DNA of 64,000 nucleotides. Origin: Pararhizobium sp. YC-54. Lineage in GTDB: Bacteria; Pseudomonadota; Alphaproteobacteria; Rhizobiales; Rhizobiaceae. Of this stretch, positions 1 through 9,105 are shown piece by piece; positions within the stretch are counted from its first letter, which is position 1; each line of letters starts with the position of its first letter. Location of the stretch: positions 1-64,000 of the forward strand of contig NZ_JAOYTH010000011.1 of the NCBI RefSeq assembly GCF_025847205.1, given 5' to 3'. Made by a program: the position numbers and the translations under genes. The notes under the pieces were generated by a model. That model saw only the letters and a list, made by a program, of their open reading frames with translations. It was not told the origin of the DNA and searched no databases.

Positions 1-1
1 C

Positions 2-97
2 AAACAATGGCGTCGCATCGCAACTCGCTACGACAAGCTCGCCCAAAACTTCCTTGGCTTCATCAAGCTCGCAAGCATCATGCTTTGGATCAAATGA
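2..97 (+). mobile_element. 3' end of an IS5-family-type transposase (partial)
   Basis: The frame starting at base 2 is open from the window edge to a TGA at 95-97. It encodes a C-terminal tail including RRIATRYDKLAQNF and ending LASIMLWIK. RIATRYDKLA-NF and a short hydrophobic-basic tail are typical of the C-terminus of IS5-group DDE transposases; this is recalled family knowledge, not a search. Only the last 31 or so residues are in the window. The right end of the IS probably lies just beyond the stop, around 98-120, but I could not define its terminal repeat. Confidence 0.6.
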
Positions 98-157
98 TTA
101 ATTCGTCACTACAGCCTAGTGCGTTGCTGCGAAGGGGGATGCCCCCTCTGCCGCCGC

Positions 158-1546
158 CTACAACACGAAATCGCCTGCCGTCAGCGCCAGCGCGTCGTCC
201 AGATGGATGGCAAAATCGATTGTCTTATCGCCATAGACATAGGTGTCCGACGCGTCCTTTACGATGCGCAATTCGCCCGCACTGCCATGAAAGCCCGCCG
301 TGCCGATGAAGGTGAAGGCCTGGTTTGCTGAGAGCTTGGTGTTCGCATCGATGCCGGAAAGATGGATGCGGTCGCCGCTGGAAAGCGAAAAATCGAAAAT
401 CGTATCTGCTGCTGCGACCGAGCTGTCCGCCGTTGCTTTATAGACAAAGGTGTCGGCACCCGCGCCGCCGTAAAGCCTGTCGCCACCGGAACCGCCGTAA
501 AGCGTGTCGTTGCCGGCATCGCCGTAAAGTTTGTCGTTGCCGCTTGCGCCCGTCAGTTTGTCGGTACCTGCCCCGCCATAGAGGACGTCGGACCCTGCGT
601 CGCCGTTTATCGTGTCGTTGCCACCCTGTCCGTCAAGCATGTTGGCAACAGCGCTGCCGGTCATCGCATCGGCCTGTTCCGTGCCGCGAATATCTTCGAC
701 ATTCTTGACGATGTCCTGGTCGCCGAAGCCATCGCGGATGGTACCGGCACGCAGGTTGACAACGATGCCTGCATTGCCGCCGTAGCGTGAATCGCGCTCA
801 TAGCGCAGCAGGTCCTTGCCGCCGCCGCCGTCAATGACATCAGCGCCCTCAAATCCCATGAACAGTTCGTCCTTGGCGGAACCCTTTATCGTGTCGGCGA
901 ATTGGGTGCCCCGATAGGCCTCGAAGTTCTTGAAGGTTTCGCTGTTGCCATACGGATCAATCACGGTACCGGCGACTGCATCGAGCTTGATGCCGTGCTT
1001 GGCATTCACGTTCCAATGGGCCTCGACAAAGGCCAAATAGTCTATGCCCGCGCCGCCGTCATAGGTATCCTTGCCTTCGCCACCATCGACATAGTCATTG
1101 CCGCCGCCACTGCTGATCGTGTCCCGGCCGGTGTGGCCATAGAGATCCTCGTCGCCATTTCCCCCCTTGATGGTATCGTTACCGGCGAGCCATTCGGCCT
1201 GCAAGGTATAGCCATCGTAGAAGGGATTATTGCCCTTGGGTTGCCATGTGATGCCCGTCAAAGACTTCAGCAGAGATGTTCCGTCATTCAGCAAGAGCTT
1301 CAGACTGGTCGCAGTACCGGCTGTAACGCTGCCCGCCCCGTCATGCTTGAAGCCGGATCCCATAAGCTCAATCTTGAGCCCGTTCGACAATTGCCAGAGC
1401 TGCTTGGTTGACGAGGACGAAAGAAGCTCCGCATCCTGCCCGGATATCAGGATATCCAGACTGGCAATGGAAACAACGCCGGGGATCGGAGGATCATAAT
1501 GATCCGGATAAATCGAACCTGGAAAATAGCTCTGCAAGGTCGCCAT
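158..1546 (-). CDS. RTX hemolysin-type calcium-binding protein (RTX1)
   Basis: The 462-residue acidic protein has an N-terminal non-repeat domain of about 120 residues. RTX nonapeptides (GGxGxDxux) follow in two blocks, near residues 122-165 and 295-360, for example GGNDTINGDAG and YGGAGTD. These bind Ca2+ and fold outside the cell. The C-terminus ends in AGDFVL, a short hydrophobic end after an acidic stretch, as in type I secretion substrates. There is no Sec signal peptide, and no ABC/MFP secretion genes are nearby. The start is supported by GAGGAG upstream of ATG. It is transcribed the same way as the larger RTX gene next to it, and the two share N-terminal architecture, so they are probably paralogues. 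The substrate or activity is unknown. Confidence 0.85.
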   Translation of the reverse strand: MATLQSYFPGSIYPDHYDPPIPGVVSIASLDILISGQDAELLSSSSTKQLWQLSNGLKIELMGSGFKHDGAGSVTAGTATSLKLLLNDGTSLLKSLTGITWQPKGNNPFYDGYTLQAEWLAGNDTIKGGNGDEDLYGHTGRDTISSGGGNDYVDGGEGKDTYDGGAGIDYLAFVEAHWNVNAKHGIKLDAVAGTVIDPYGNSETFKNFEAYRGTQFADTIKGSAKDELFMGFEGADVIDGGGGKDLLRYERDSRYGGNAGIVVNLRAGTIRDGFGDQDIVKNVEDIRGTEQADAMTGSAVANMLDGQGGNDTINGDAGSDVLYGGAGTDKLTGASGNDKLYGDAGNDTLYGGSGGDRLYGGAGADTFVYKATADSSVAAADTIFDFSLSSGDRIHLSGIDANTKLSANQAFTFIGTAGFHGSAGELRIVKDASDTYVYGDKTIDFAIHLDDALALTAGDFVL

Positions 1547-1763
1547 TCAAATCTCCTCAAACTGTGTGCAGCCAAACTTTTCATCGCAACTCGCGACCAC
1601 TACTCAGAAATGCAAGGTTCGGCTTCCCCCGTTTGGGGTATTCGCAACTATGGCGGCAGTGCCGATAACCGAATCCAAACCGGCCACTCCTTGCTCGGCC
1701 GGGCTTTGGTGCGCGGCATTCTGGGAAGCCTGAAGCGGTAACAGCCGCAGGGATTTGAAATAG

Positions 1764-1796
1764 AAAACGGCGGCCCGTGACGGAGCCGCCGTTTTT
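1764..1796. terminator. Bidirectional hairpin terminator
   Basis: An 11-bp stem (AAAACGGCGGC at 1764-1774 pairing with GCCGCCGTTTT) has a 10-base loop and T-runs on both strands. It lies downstream of the RTX2 gene on the minus strand and probably ends that transcript before the RTX1 promoter region. Confidence 0.7.
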
Positions 1797-1875
1797 GTGT
1801 TTCGCCCACCCGCCCCATGGATGACGCCCAAGGAAGCGGCCACGACGGTGCGTTCGATAAGAGTATCGCAGTCTC

Positions 1876-4167
1876 CTACACGATGAAGAAGTCTGCGTTG
1901 GTCAGCGCCAGGTTGGTCGAGAGCGTGGCGAAATGCACCGCGCCCCCGGCCGCGTTGCCGTTGGAATCGTAGAACAGCTTACCCGTGTCCGTCTCATAGA
2001 TCACACGGTCGTCGGCATCGTGGGCGACACCGCTGGCGCTCTTGAAAAAGGCGCCCGATGCCAGTACGCCGGTCTTCGCCAACGCGGTGAAGACGCCGTT
2101 CTCCAGCCGGATGGAATCCGTGTTGAACTCGTCCATCCTGTCGATGGTGAAATCGGTGATCTTGTCGACATTGGTCGTGGCGCTGAGCGCGGAATTGAAC
2201 TTGAAGATGTCTGCGCCGGAACCGCCCGTCAGGGTGTCGTTGCCCGCTGCGCCGTTCAGCATGTTGTCGTTGTCGTTGCCAATCAGCACGTTATTGCCCC
2301 TGTTGCCGGAGGCGGAGTACGCTCCCCAACCGGTCAATGTCAGGTTTTCGATACTACCGGCCGCCTGCGCCGCGTTGGAAAGGCTGAAGCTGACGGAGGA
2401 CTTCACCAAATCCGTGCCGGCCGAGCCGGAAACCGATTCATCGACGAAGTCCCCGGCACCAACGACATAGGTGTCGTTGCCCGCAAGGCCACTGAGCGTG
2501 TTGGCACCTTCGTTGCCGGTCAGCACGTTGTTCAGCGCATTACCGGTGGCGCTGATCGCTGCCCATCCGGTCAGCGTCAGGTTCTCGATATTGCCGAGCG
2601 CCTGCGCCGTGTTGGTGAGGCGGAAGGTGACGGAGGATTTCACCAGATCCGTCCCGGAAGAGCCGGTTTCATCGACCTTGTCTCCAGCTCCGACGACATA
2701 GGTGTCGTTGCCCGCTCCCCCACTCAACACGTTGGCGCCGCTGTTTCCTGTCAGCACATTGTTCTTTGCGTTGCCGGTGGCGGCGATCGCAGCCGAGCCC
2801 GTCAGCGTCAGGTTCTCGATATCGCCGGCCGCCTGCGCCGTATTGGCGAGGCTGAAGCTGACCGAAGATTTGACCAGATCCGTCCCGGACGAGCTAGCTT
2901 CATTGACCTTGTCACCGGCGCCGACGATGTAGGTGTCATTGCCCGCCCCGCCACTCAATACGTTTGCGCCGCTGTTTCCGGTCAACACGTTGTTGCCCGC
3001 ATTGCCCGTGGCATCGATGGCAGCATTGCCTGTGAGCGTGAGGTTCTCGATATTGCCGAGCACCTTAGCCGTATTGGCAAGGCTGAAGCTCACCGAGGAC
3101 CTCACCGAATCCGTGGCCCATTCATCGTTGTCATCTTGCAGTGTGTCGCCTGTGTTATCGACCACGTATGTGTCAGAGCCGCTGCCACCCGATAGGACGT
3201 CGGCCCCGGCGCCACCATCGATAAAGTCATCCCCCTCCAGTCCAATAAGCGTGTTGGCGTCACTATTGCCGATCAGCGTATCGTTGGAATCGGTACCGCG
3301 CACGCCTTCGATACCCGTCAGTGTGTCACGGTGTGCGAAACCATCGATAGCGTAGCCCGTCGCAAGGTTGACGGTGACGCCCCACGGGCCGTTACGGGCA
3401 GCATCGCTCTGGTATTCAACCCAGTCGAACCCGGCGCGGCCATCGATGATGTCGCGGCCACCAAGGCCTCTGAATGTCTCATCGGCACCCGATCCATACA
3501 GGGTGTCGGCGAACTGACTGCCGTGGAAGGTCGTCATTCCGACGAAGGTTTCCGCATTGGCCCATGGGTCGGTGGCCGTGCCGAGATCTGCGTCGACGGT
3601 CACACCCCGGCGCGCGGATGCATCACCGTATGCATCGCTAAAGCTCAGTGTGTTCTTTTCACCAGAATTGGTGACGTAGGTGTCGATGCCGGCTCCTCCC
3701 TGGAAGAAATCGCCGAGCTTAGAGCCGCCGCCAATCAGCGTGTCGCTACCGCCCCCACCAAGAAAATCATCATCGCCGATGGTTCCCGTAATCGTGTCGT
3801 CGCCGGAAAAAAGCCACTTGTAAACAGCCGACCAACTGTTGCTCGTCTCCATAACGACGGTGAAGTCGGCTAAATTGACGTTGCCGCCGGTCAGATCGAT
3901 CTTCTGATAGAGGGTACCGTTTTCATCGCGCAACTCGATGCCGGTCAGCGTGCCGCCGGTACCAATCAACCCATTACCCTGATATTCAAGGTTCTCCCCT
4001 AGAAATTTCAGGATTGCGCCGGTCCAAAGCGCGAACGTGACATCGCTTGGACCCATGGAAATGTCGGAATATCCCCATTGCTGGTCGAGGAGCTCCGCGA
4101 AATTCGGATTTTTCTCTTCGTTCGGAAGATATTTCCCATCCGGCCAATAGTAGGTATAGGTCGCCAT
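1876..4167 (-). CDS. Large RTX calcium-binding protein with tandem 77-residue modules (RTX2)
   Basis: The protein has about 763 residues from the chosen ATG at 4167, which is preceded by GAGGCGAG; an in-frame ATG at 4242 lacks a good ribosome site. Residues 1-125 form a non-repeat N-terminal domain like that of RTX1. Calcium-binding nonapeptides follow, then four near-identical modules of about 77 residues. Each contains SSVSFSLANTAQ, IENLTLTG, NNVLTGN and GGAGNDTY-VVGAGD. The C-terminal block ends NADFFIV, a type I-secretion-like end. Such modules occur in large secreted rhizobial Ca2+-binding proteins. The function is unknown; an exopolysaccharide- or surface-associated role is only an inference. 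Confidence 0.85.
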   Translation of the reverse strand: MATYTYYWPDGKYLPNEEKNPNFAELLDQQWGYSDISMGPSDVTFALWTGAILKFLGENLEYQGNGLIGTGGTLTGIELRDENGTLYQKIDLTGGNVNLADFTVVMETSNSWSAVYKWLFSGDDTITGTIGDDDFLGGGGSDTLIGGGSKLGDFFQGGAGIDTYVTNSGEKNTLSFSDAYGDASARRGVTVDADLGTATDPWANAETFVGMTTFHGSQFADTLYGSGADETFRGLGGRDIIDGRAGFDWVEYQSDAARNGPWGVTVNLATGYAIDGFAHRDTLTGIEGVRGTDSNDTLIGNSDANTLIGLEGDDFIDGGAGADVLSGGSGSDTYVVDNTGDTLQDDNDEWATDSVRSSVSFSLANTAKVLGNIENLTLTGNAAIDATGNAGNNVLTGNSGANVLSGGAGNDTYIVGAGDKVNEASSSGTDLVKSSVSFSLANTAQAAGDIENLTLTGSAAIAATGNAKNNVLTGNSGANVLSGGAGNDTYVVGAGDKVDETGSSGTDLVKSSVTFRLTNTAQALGNIENLTLTGWAAISATGNALNNVLTGNEGANTLSGLAGNDTYVVGAGDFVDESVSGSAGTDLVKSSVSFSLSNAAQAAGSIENLTLTGWGAYSASGNRGNNVLIGNDNDNMLNGAAGNDTLTGGSGADIFKFNSALSATTNVDKITDFTIDRMDEFNTDSIRLENGVFTALAKTGVLASGAFFKSASGVAHDADDRVIYETDTGKLFYDSNGNAAGGAVHFATLSTNLALTNADFFIV
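2233..3175 (-). repeat. 231-bp tandem coding repeats within RTX2
   Basis: The block opening GGTGTCGTTGCCCGC (plus strand) recurs at 2233 and 2470, then at 2701 and 2932 with an exact 231-bp step. The first interval is 237 bp because two extra codons are present. Each unit encodes one 77-79 residue RTX module. Such units can expand or contract by recombination. Confidence 0.8.
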
Positions 4168-4472
4168 TCTCTCGCCTCGCTCACACCAATACGCACACGC
4201 CGATTCCAACCCGACGTTGATAATGGTTGCAATTCTTATCAAACGGAATGGTTGAAGCCAAGCCCACCGGAAGCAAGTATTGAGATTTGGTTAAGAAGGC
4301 TGAGGCTACCCTTCCAGCGTCATGCGCTCATTCATGACGCGCCATAGATTGCGTATCCCATTGTATATTTTATTATAATTTATGCCTTTCGCGCGAACGG
4401 TGGCCGCACGACTGACGTTTGTTCCAAGCGTATGAATATCGAAGATTCCGACCCATCTGCGACCTTTCCACC

Positions 4473-4503
4473 AAAAAAAGCCCGGCAGATCGCTCCACCG
4501 GGC
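4473..4503 (-). terminator. Rho-independent terminator of ohr
   Basis: On the minus strand a GCCCGG/CCGGGC stem with a 12-base loop is followed by seven T residues. It lies just downstream of the ohr stop codon. Confidence 0.75.
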
Positions 4504-4530
4504 CTCCTTTCGTAAAGTCCCGCGGACAAC

Positions 4531-4953
4531 TCAGGCGAGCTTTGCCGGGATTTCCGTTGCGGTGCGCAGGGCGTGGCTGTAGGGGCAGACGATATGGGCT
4601 GCGGCGACGAGTTTTTCGCCGGTTTCGCGGTCGATGCCCGGCAGGCTGACGGAGATCGACGGGCTGATATAGAAGCCGGTGCCGTCATCGCGCGGGCCGA
4701 TGCCGACCGTCGTCGTGACGGTTGCGTCTTCCGGGATTTTTACCTTTTCCTTGCCGGCGACGAATTTCAGCGCGCCGAGGAAGCAGGCGGAATAGCCGGC
4801 GGCAAACAGCTGCTCGGGATTGGTGCCGGTCGCGCCATCGCCGCCGAGTTCCTTCGGAACAGTCAGTGTCACATCGAGAACACCGTTTTCACTCACGGCG
4901 TGGCCGGCGCGGCCACCGGTTGCGGATGCCTTGGTCGTGTAGAGAATGGGCAT
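4531..4953 (-). CDS. ohr: Organic hydroperoxide resistance protein Ohr
   Basis: The 140-residue OsmC/Ohr protein is a cytoplasmic thiol peroxidase that reduces organic and fatty-acid hydroperoxides using lipoyl-type dithiols. The two catalytic cysteines are present: C57 in AAGYSACFLGAL and C123 in HIVCPYSHALR. It also has the Ohr-type N-terminus MPILYTTKASATGG. Length and motifs match Ohr rather than OsmC. It is divergent from the MarR-type regulator gene at 5090, with a shared operator palindrome between them, the classic ohr/ohrR arrangement in rhizobia. Confidence 0.95.
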   Translation of the reverse strand: MPILYTTKASATGGRAGHAVSENGVLDVTLTVPKELGGDGATGTNPEQLFAAGYSACFLGALKFVAGKEKVKIPEDATVTTTVGIGPRDDGTGFYISPSISVSLPGIDRETGEKLVAAAHIVCPYSHALRTATEIPAKLA

Positions 4954-5028
4954 GTCTGTCTCCTTGGTTTCTCAAACGGTTGATTGCAGGGCAAATCGTT
5001 GCCTGGGTTTTCAATAGCGCATTATTTA

Positions 5029-5061
5029 ATTGTACGCAATATAATTTTGCAAATTGCAAAA
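5029..5061. promoter_or_regulatory. OhrR operator region between ohr and ohrR
   Basis: A perfect 17-bp palindrome (TTTTGCAA-A-TTGCAAAA, 5045-5061) lies next to a second dyad, ATTGTACGCAAT (5029-5040). OhrR boxes in related bacteria are AT-rich dyads of this kind. The site lies in the only intergenic space of the divergent pair, so it can repress both genes. Confidence 0.7.
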
Positions 5062-5089
5062 TCTTCCTTAAGCTGCAACAATACCCAGT

Positions 5090-5569
5090 ATGACCGGTGA
5101 TAACGACATGCGTAAGGACGATCTGAAAGAGGGCGATGCCCTGGCGCTTGGCCAGCAGCTCTGTTTTGCCGTCTATTCCGTGGCACATGCCTTCAACCGG
5201 ACCTACAAGCCCCTGCTCGACAAGTTCGGCCTCACCTATCCGCAATATCTGGTGCTTCTGGCGCTCTGGCAGCAGGACAGGATGACGGTGAAGGGGATAG
5301 GCGAGGCGCTCGGTCTGGATTCAGGCACGCTTTCGCCGCTGCTCAAGCGGCTGGAAACCGCCGGCTTCGTCAGCCGTATCCGCGATAAAAGCGACGAACG
5401 CCAGGTGATCGTCACGCTGACACAAAAGGGCGCGGGACTGAAGGCGGAGGCTTTCGGCATCCTGACTGAGATCGGCAAGGCGATGGGATGCAGCATGGCG
5501 GAAGCCGCAGCCCTGCGCTCGGCGCTTCACGACCTCAATCATCAGCTTGGTGAAAACCAGCAATCCTGA
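5090..5569 (+). CDS. ohrR: Organic hydroperoxide sensor/repressor OhrR (MarR family)
   Basis: This 159-residue MarR-family winged-helix repressor has its peroxide-sensing cysteine in the N-terminal helix (QQLCFAVYS, C25 from this start), the hallmark of OhrR. YPQYLVLLALW and the DNA-binding helix region LDSGTLSPLLKRLE also match OhrR. Oxidation of the cysteine releases the operator and induces ohr. The start could instead be the in-frame ATG at 5108; neither has a strong ribosome site. Confidence 0.93.
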   Translation: MTGDNDMRKDDLKEGDALALGQQLCFAVYSVAHAFNRTYKPLLDKFGLTYPQYLVLLALWQQDRMTVKGIGEALGLDSGTLSPLLKRLETAGFVSRIRDKSDERQVIVTLTQKGAGLKAEAFGILTEIGKAMGCSMAEAAALRSALHDLNHQLGENQQS

Positions 5570-5628
5570 GGTGGCGTCTAGAACGGCGCGCGTCATTGAT
5601 GACGCCAAAGGACATGAAGATAGGTTTT

Positions 5629-5743
5629 GCCCCTCATCCGCCCTGTCGGGCACCTTCTCCACGTCGAGACGGGGAGAAGGGACAAGCGGCAAATTCCGTC
5701 ATCCCCTTTCCCCGCAAGCGGGGAGAGGGCCAGGGTGAGGGGC
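5629..5743. repeat. RIME-like palindromic intergenic repeat
   Basis: This 115-bp element begins GCCCCTCATCC and ends with its inverse, GGTGAGGGGC. Internal pairs CTTCTCC/GGAGAAG and CCCGC/GCGGGG(AGAGGG) fall inside it. The layout matches the mosaic palindromic repeats common between rhizobial genes (RIME-like; name by resemblance). It sits between the convergent ohrR and L,D-transpeptidase genes. Confidence 0.65.
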
Positions 5744-5783
5744 AACCCTACACGCAGAAATACGTTGTTCAAATCGGCCGTTT

Positions 5784-6572
5784 TCAGATCACCAGAATGG
5801 GCGCGCCGTTGCGAACGCGGCCATAGAGATCGATGACGTCCTGGTTGATCAGGCGCACGCATCCCGACGAGACAGCCTTGCCGATCGATTGCCATTCCGG
5901 CGAACCGTGCAGACGGTAAAGCGTGTCCTCGCCATTCTGGAAGATGTACATCGCGCGCGCGCCAAGCGGGTTATCGAGGCCCGGCGGCATGCCGCCATTG
6001 GCAATCGAGTATTTTGCCAGATGCGGCTGACGCGCGACCATTTCGTTCGGCGGCTTCCAGCGCGGCCATTTCTGCTTCCATTGGATGACGCCCCTGCCCG
6101 ACCAGGCAAATCCTTCGCGGCCGATGCCGACGCCATAACGCATGGCCGAACCGTTGGAGAGAATGAGGTAGAGGAACCGTTCGCCGGTATCGACGATGAT
6201 GGTACCGGGACGTTCGCCGAACGTGTTGTCGACCTCCTGGCGGTAGAAGCGCGCATCGATCTGCTCGTAGGGCACTGCCGGGATGTTGAAACCCTCGTCG
6301 AATTTGGGGCCGTACATCTCGGCATAATAGGCCGATTGCGGCGGCAGGCCGCTCGGGGTCATGCCATCGCCGACCGGACCCTCCAGCTCGGCGCCATAGC
6401 GGGGATCGGCAAAGCGGCCCTCAAGCGCGGGGTTGCGAAAATAAGGCGCGGTCTCGGCGCGGAAACGGTCCGTGTTCATCGAGGACGCGCATCCGGCAAG
6501 GCCGGCTGAGGCGGCGGCAAGCCCGGACATAGTCAGGAACTGCCGGCGGGAAAGGGGTTTTGAGAGGGTCAT
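5784..6572 (-). CDS. L,D-transpeptidase (YkuD domain), exported
   Basis: The 262-residue protein has a Tat-like N-terminus (SRRQFLTMSGLAAASAGLAGC) that also ends in a lipobox-like LAGC. The C-terminal half is a YkuD domain with the catalytic signature H222-G...SSGCVRL, with C238 as nucleophile. Such enzymes make 3-3 or anchor cross-links in peptidoglycan in the periplasm. The length and the repeat-free N-terminus match the common rhizobial ErfK/YbiS/YnhG homologues. No operon partner is visible; it is convergent with ohrR across a repeat. Confidence 0.9.
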   Translation of the reverse strand: MTLSKPLSRRQFLTMSGLAAASAGLAGCASSMNTDRFRAETAPYFRNPALEGRFADPRYGAELEGPVGDGMTPSGLPPQSAYYAEMYGPKFDEGFNIPAVPYEQIDARFYRQEVDNTFGERPGTIIVDTGERFLYLILSNGSAMRYGVGIGREGFAWSGRGVIQWKQKWPRWKPPNEMVARQPHLAKYSIANGGMPPGLDNPLGARAMYIFQNGEDTLYRLHGSPEWQSIGKAVSSGCVRLINQDVIDLYGRVRNGAPILVI

Positions 6573-6774
6573 AGAACTCTATATATTCCGTTGACGCGGA
6601 TTGGCGAGCGCGCAGCCGCAAAAAGCCGCGCAGAATTTACATCCCGGCAGCTGCGCCGGTCCCTGCCACAAGTATGGCAATTGCGGCTGGAACGGGGCTT
6701 GCGCCGATCAACCGGCGTCAAGGCTCACCGAGACGGTCCGGGCGATGCAAAAACAGCACAGAAACCGGCCGGAC

Positions 6775-9105
6775 TTACCGCGACAGCAGCGAAACGAATG
6801 CCGCCGGCCCGACCGGCCGACTGAAGAAGTAGCCCTGGATATCGTCACAGCCGCTGGCCGCCAGGAAATCCACCTGCTCCTGCGTTTCCACGCCTTCGGC
6901 AATCACCTGCATCTGCAATTTCTGCGCCAGCGAGATGATCGCGCCGGTGATCGCCCGGTCGTCGGCGTCGCCTGGAATATCCTGGACGAAGGAGCGGTCG
7001 ATCTTCAGGCGGCGCACGGGAAAGCGCTTCAGCGCGCTCAAGCTGGAATAACCGGTGCCGAAATCGTCGATGGCAAGATGGACGCCGAGCGCCTGCAACT
7101 CATGCATGGTGGCGACCGCCGAGGCGACGTCCTGCATGATCAGGCTCTCGGTCAGCTCCAGCTCGAGATAACAGGCCTCCAATCCGCTTTCCTGAAGCGC
7201 TTCGGCGACCCGCGACACCCAGTTGCGTTCCTTGAACTGGCGGGCGGACACATTGACGCTGACGACAATCGGCGGCAGGCCGGCATCCTGCCAGGCCTTG
7301 TTCTGCCGGCAGGCCTCGTTCAGCACCCAATCGCCGATCGGTACGATCAGGCCGGTTTCCTCGGCCAGCGGAATGAATTCGCCCGGCGAAATCAGGCCGC
7401 GCTGCGGGTGCTGCCAGCGCAACAGCGATTCCGCGGCAAAAATCCTGCCCGTCTTCAGGTTCATCTGCGGCTGATAGTGCAGCACGAACTCGCCGCTGGC
7501 GACCGCATCGCGCAACTCTTCGTGACGCTGCAATTCCTCATGCGCCTTGGCCGCCATCTGGGCGTCGAACACCTGCAGATTGTTGCGGCCGGCCTCCTTG
7601 GCCCGGTACATGGCCGAATCGGCATTGGCCAGCAGTTCCGTCGCGCTCTCGCCGTGCTCGGGATAACAGACCACGCCCATCGAACAACTGACCTGGAGGC
7701 TGCGCCCGGCAAGCACGACGGGTGCACCGATCGCCGCGCGGATCGCCTCGAACCTTGCCAGCATGATGCTGCTTTCGGGGGGCAGGCTGTTGAGCAGAAT
7801 GATGAACTCATCGCCGCCGACCCGCACGATCATGTCCGACTTACGCACGCAGGCCAGCATCCGGCCGGCGACCACGCGCAGAAGCTCATCGCCGGCATGA
7901 TGTCCAAGCGTGTCATTGATCAGCTTGAAATTGTCGAGATCGAGGAAGGCCAGCGCTACCCACTGGCCGGTCACATGGGCGTGTTCCAGGGCGCTGGCGA
8001 CGCGCTCGTCAAACAGGGCCCGGTTCGGCAGGCCGGTCAGGGCGTCGTGATGCGCCATGAACTGAATACGTTCCTCCGATTGGCGCCGCTCGATGGCAAT
8101 GCCTGCAAGGTGTGCCGCCATCGAAATGAGGTCTGTCTGGTCGTCCGTGGGAGCGCCTGGCTCATGCGAGTAAAGGGCGAACGTGCCGAGCACCCGCCCC
8201 TGATAGGAGAGGATCGGCATCGACCAGCAGGACCGGTATCCGAGTGGCCGGACCATGTCCGCATAGTCCTCCCAGAGCGGATCGGACTGGATGTCGGTAA
8301 CGAAGACCGGCTCGCCGCGAAAGGCTGCCGTGCCGCAGGACCCGACCTTCGGTCCGATGGCGATGCCGTGGATCGCCGCGCGATAGGCGTCGTCGAGCCC
8401 CGGTGCGGCCCCCGTCAAAAGATGCCTCCGGTCGGGTGACAAAAGCAGGATCGAGCCGATGATCCCAGGCAGATGCGCCTCGATCATCAGGATCAGTTCG
8501 TTGAAGAAATCGGTCAGCGGCGTGCTCGTGGCAATCAGTTCCAGAAGGCGGGCCTGTCCAACGAGAAGGCGCTCGGCCCGCTTGCGATCGGTGATATCGC
8601 GCGAAATGCCGACAAGGCCGATGGTTGCCCCCTGCTTGTCGCGCAGCGGCACCTTCGACGTCATCAGCCAGCGCTCGTCCTTGCTGACCGCATTGCGCTC
8701 CTCGATACCGAACATCGGCTCGCCGGTTTCGATCACCCGGCGCTCGGCCTGCTCGAAATGACGCGCATTGTCGAGCGTATGGATATCGTAGTCGGTCTTG
8801 CCGACGATCTCATGGGCTTCGCGAAAACCGTTTTCCGTGGCCGTCGCCTGATTGGCGACAAGAAAGCGGCCGTCAAGATCCTTGGCGTAGATGTAGTCGG
8901 GAATATGATTGATCATCGTCTCCAGCCAGTAATGGCGATCGGCGATGTCGGGCTCGGGGGCGAACATGCGCGAGACCTCCGCCGCCAGCCGCTGGCTTGC
9001 CGCGATCAATCGCTGCGTGTCGTCGTTGCTGGCAATCCTGGCTGCGCTATCCCTTTGATAACGGCCTAAACTCTTCGTCAAGCAAGCCTCCAAGCACGGG
9101 CGCAC
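6775..9105 (-). CDS. PAS-GAF-GGDEF-EAL cyclic-di-GMP signalling protein
   Basis: The protein has up to 776 residues. Its domains in order are PAS (about 55-180), GAF (about 190-340), GGDEF (about 350-510) with an intact RVGGDEF and an upstream RKSD inhibitory site, and EAL (about 525-770). The EAL has ESLLRW, DDFGTGYSS, KIDRSFV and EGVET. Both catalytic cores look intact, so it could be bifunctional. No transmembrane segment is seen. The first possible start is GTG at 9105, but TTG at 9081 has a GGAGG five bases upstream and is at least as likely. What it senses is unknown. Confidence 0.88.
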   Translation of the reverse strand: MRPCLEACLTKSLGRYQRDSAARIASNDDTQRLIAASQRLAAEVSRMFAPEPDIADRHYWLETMINHIPDYIYAKDLDGRFLVANQATATENGFREAHEIVGKTDYDIHTLDNARHFEQAERRVIETGEPMFGIEERNAVSKDERWLMTSKVPLRDKQGATIGLVGISRDITDRKRAERLLVGQARLLELIATSTPLTDFFNELILMIEAHLPGIIGSILLLSPDRRHLLTGAAPGLDDAYRAAIHGIAIGPKVGSCGTAAFRGEPVFVTDIQSDPLWEDYADMVRPLGYRSCWSMPILSYQGRVLGTFALYSHEPGAPTDDQTDLISMAAHLAGIAIERRQSEERIQFMAHHDALTGLPNRALFDERVASALEHAHVTGQWVALAFLDLDNFKLINDTLGHHAGDELLRVVAGRMLACVRKSDMIVRVGGDEFIILLNSLPPESSIMLARFEAIRAAIGAPVVLAGRSLQVSCSMGVVCYPEHGESATELLANADSAMYRAKEAGRNNLQVFDAQMAAKAHEELQRHEELRDAVASGEFVLHYQPQMNLKTGRIFAAESLLRWQHPQRGLISPGEFIPLAEETGLIVPIGDWVLNEACRQNKAWQDAGLPPIVVSVNVSARQFKERNWVSRVAEALQESGLEACYLELELTESLIMQDVASAVATMHELQALGVHLAIDDFGTGYSSLSALKRFPVRRLKIDRSFVQDIPGDADDRAITGAIISLAQKLQMQVIAEGVETQEQVDFLAASGCDDIQGYFFSRPVGPAAFVSLLSR

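Noticed and set aside
1604..1843. A 79-codon minus-strand frame between the RTX genes
   Set aside because: It runs across the terminator hairpin and has no ribosome site or family pattern; the region is better seen as terminator plus RTX1 promoter.
2233..3175. Regular repeats that could suggest a CRISPR array
   Set aside because: The 231-bp units are in-frame coding modules of an RTX protein, with no short repeat/spacer alternation; no CRISPR array or cas gene was seen anywhere.
6601..8439. A 612-codon plus-strand frame opposite the GGDEF-EAL gene
   Set aside because: It has no domain pattern and is rich in His/Arg/Gln as expected for antisense frames in GC-rich genes; the minus-strand gene is intact.
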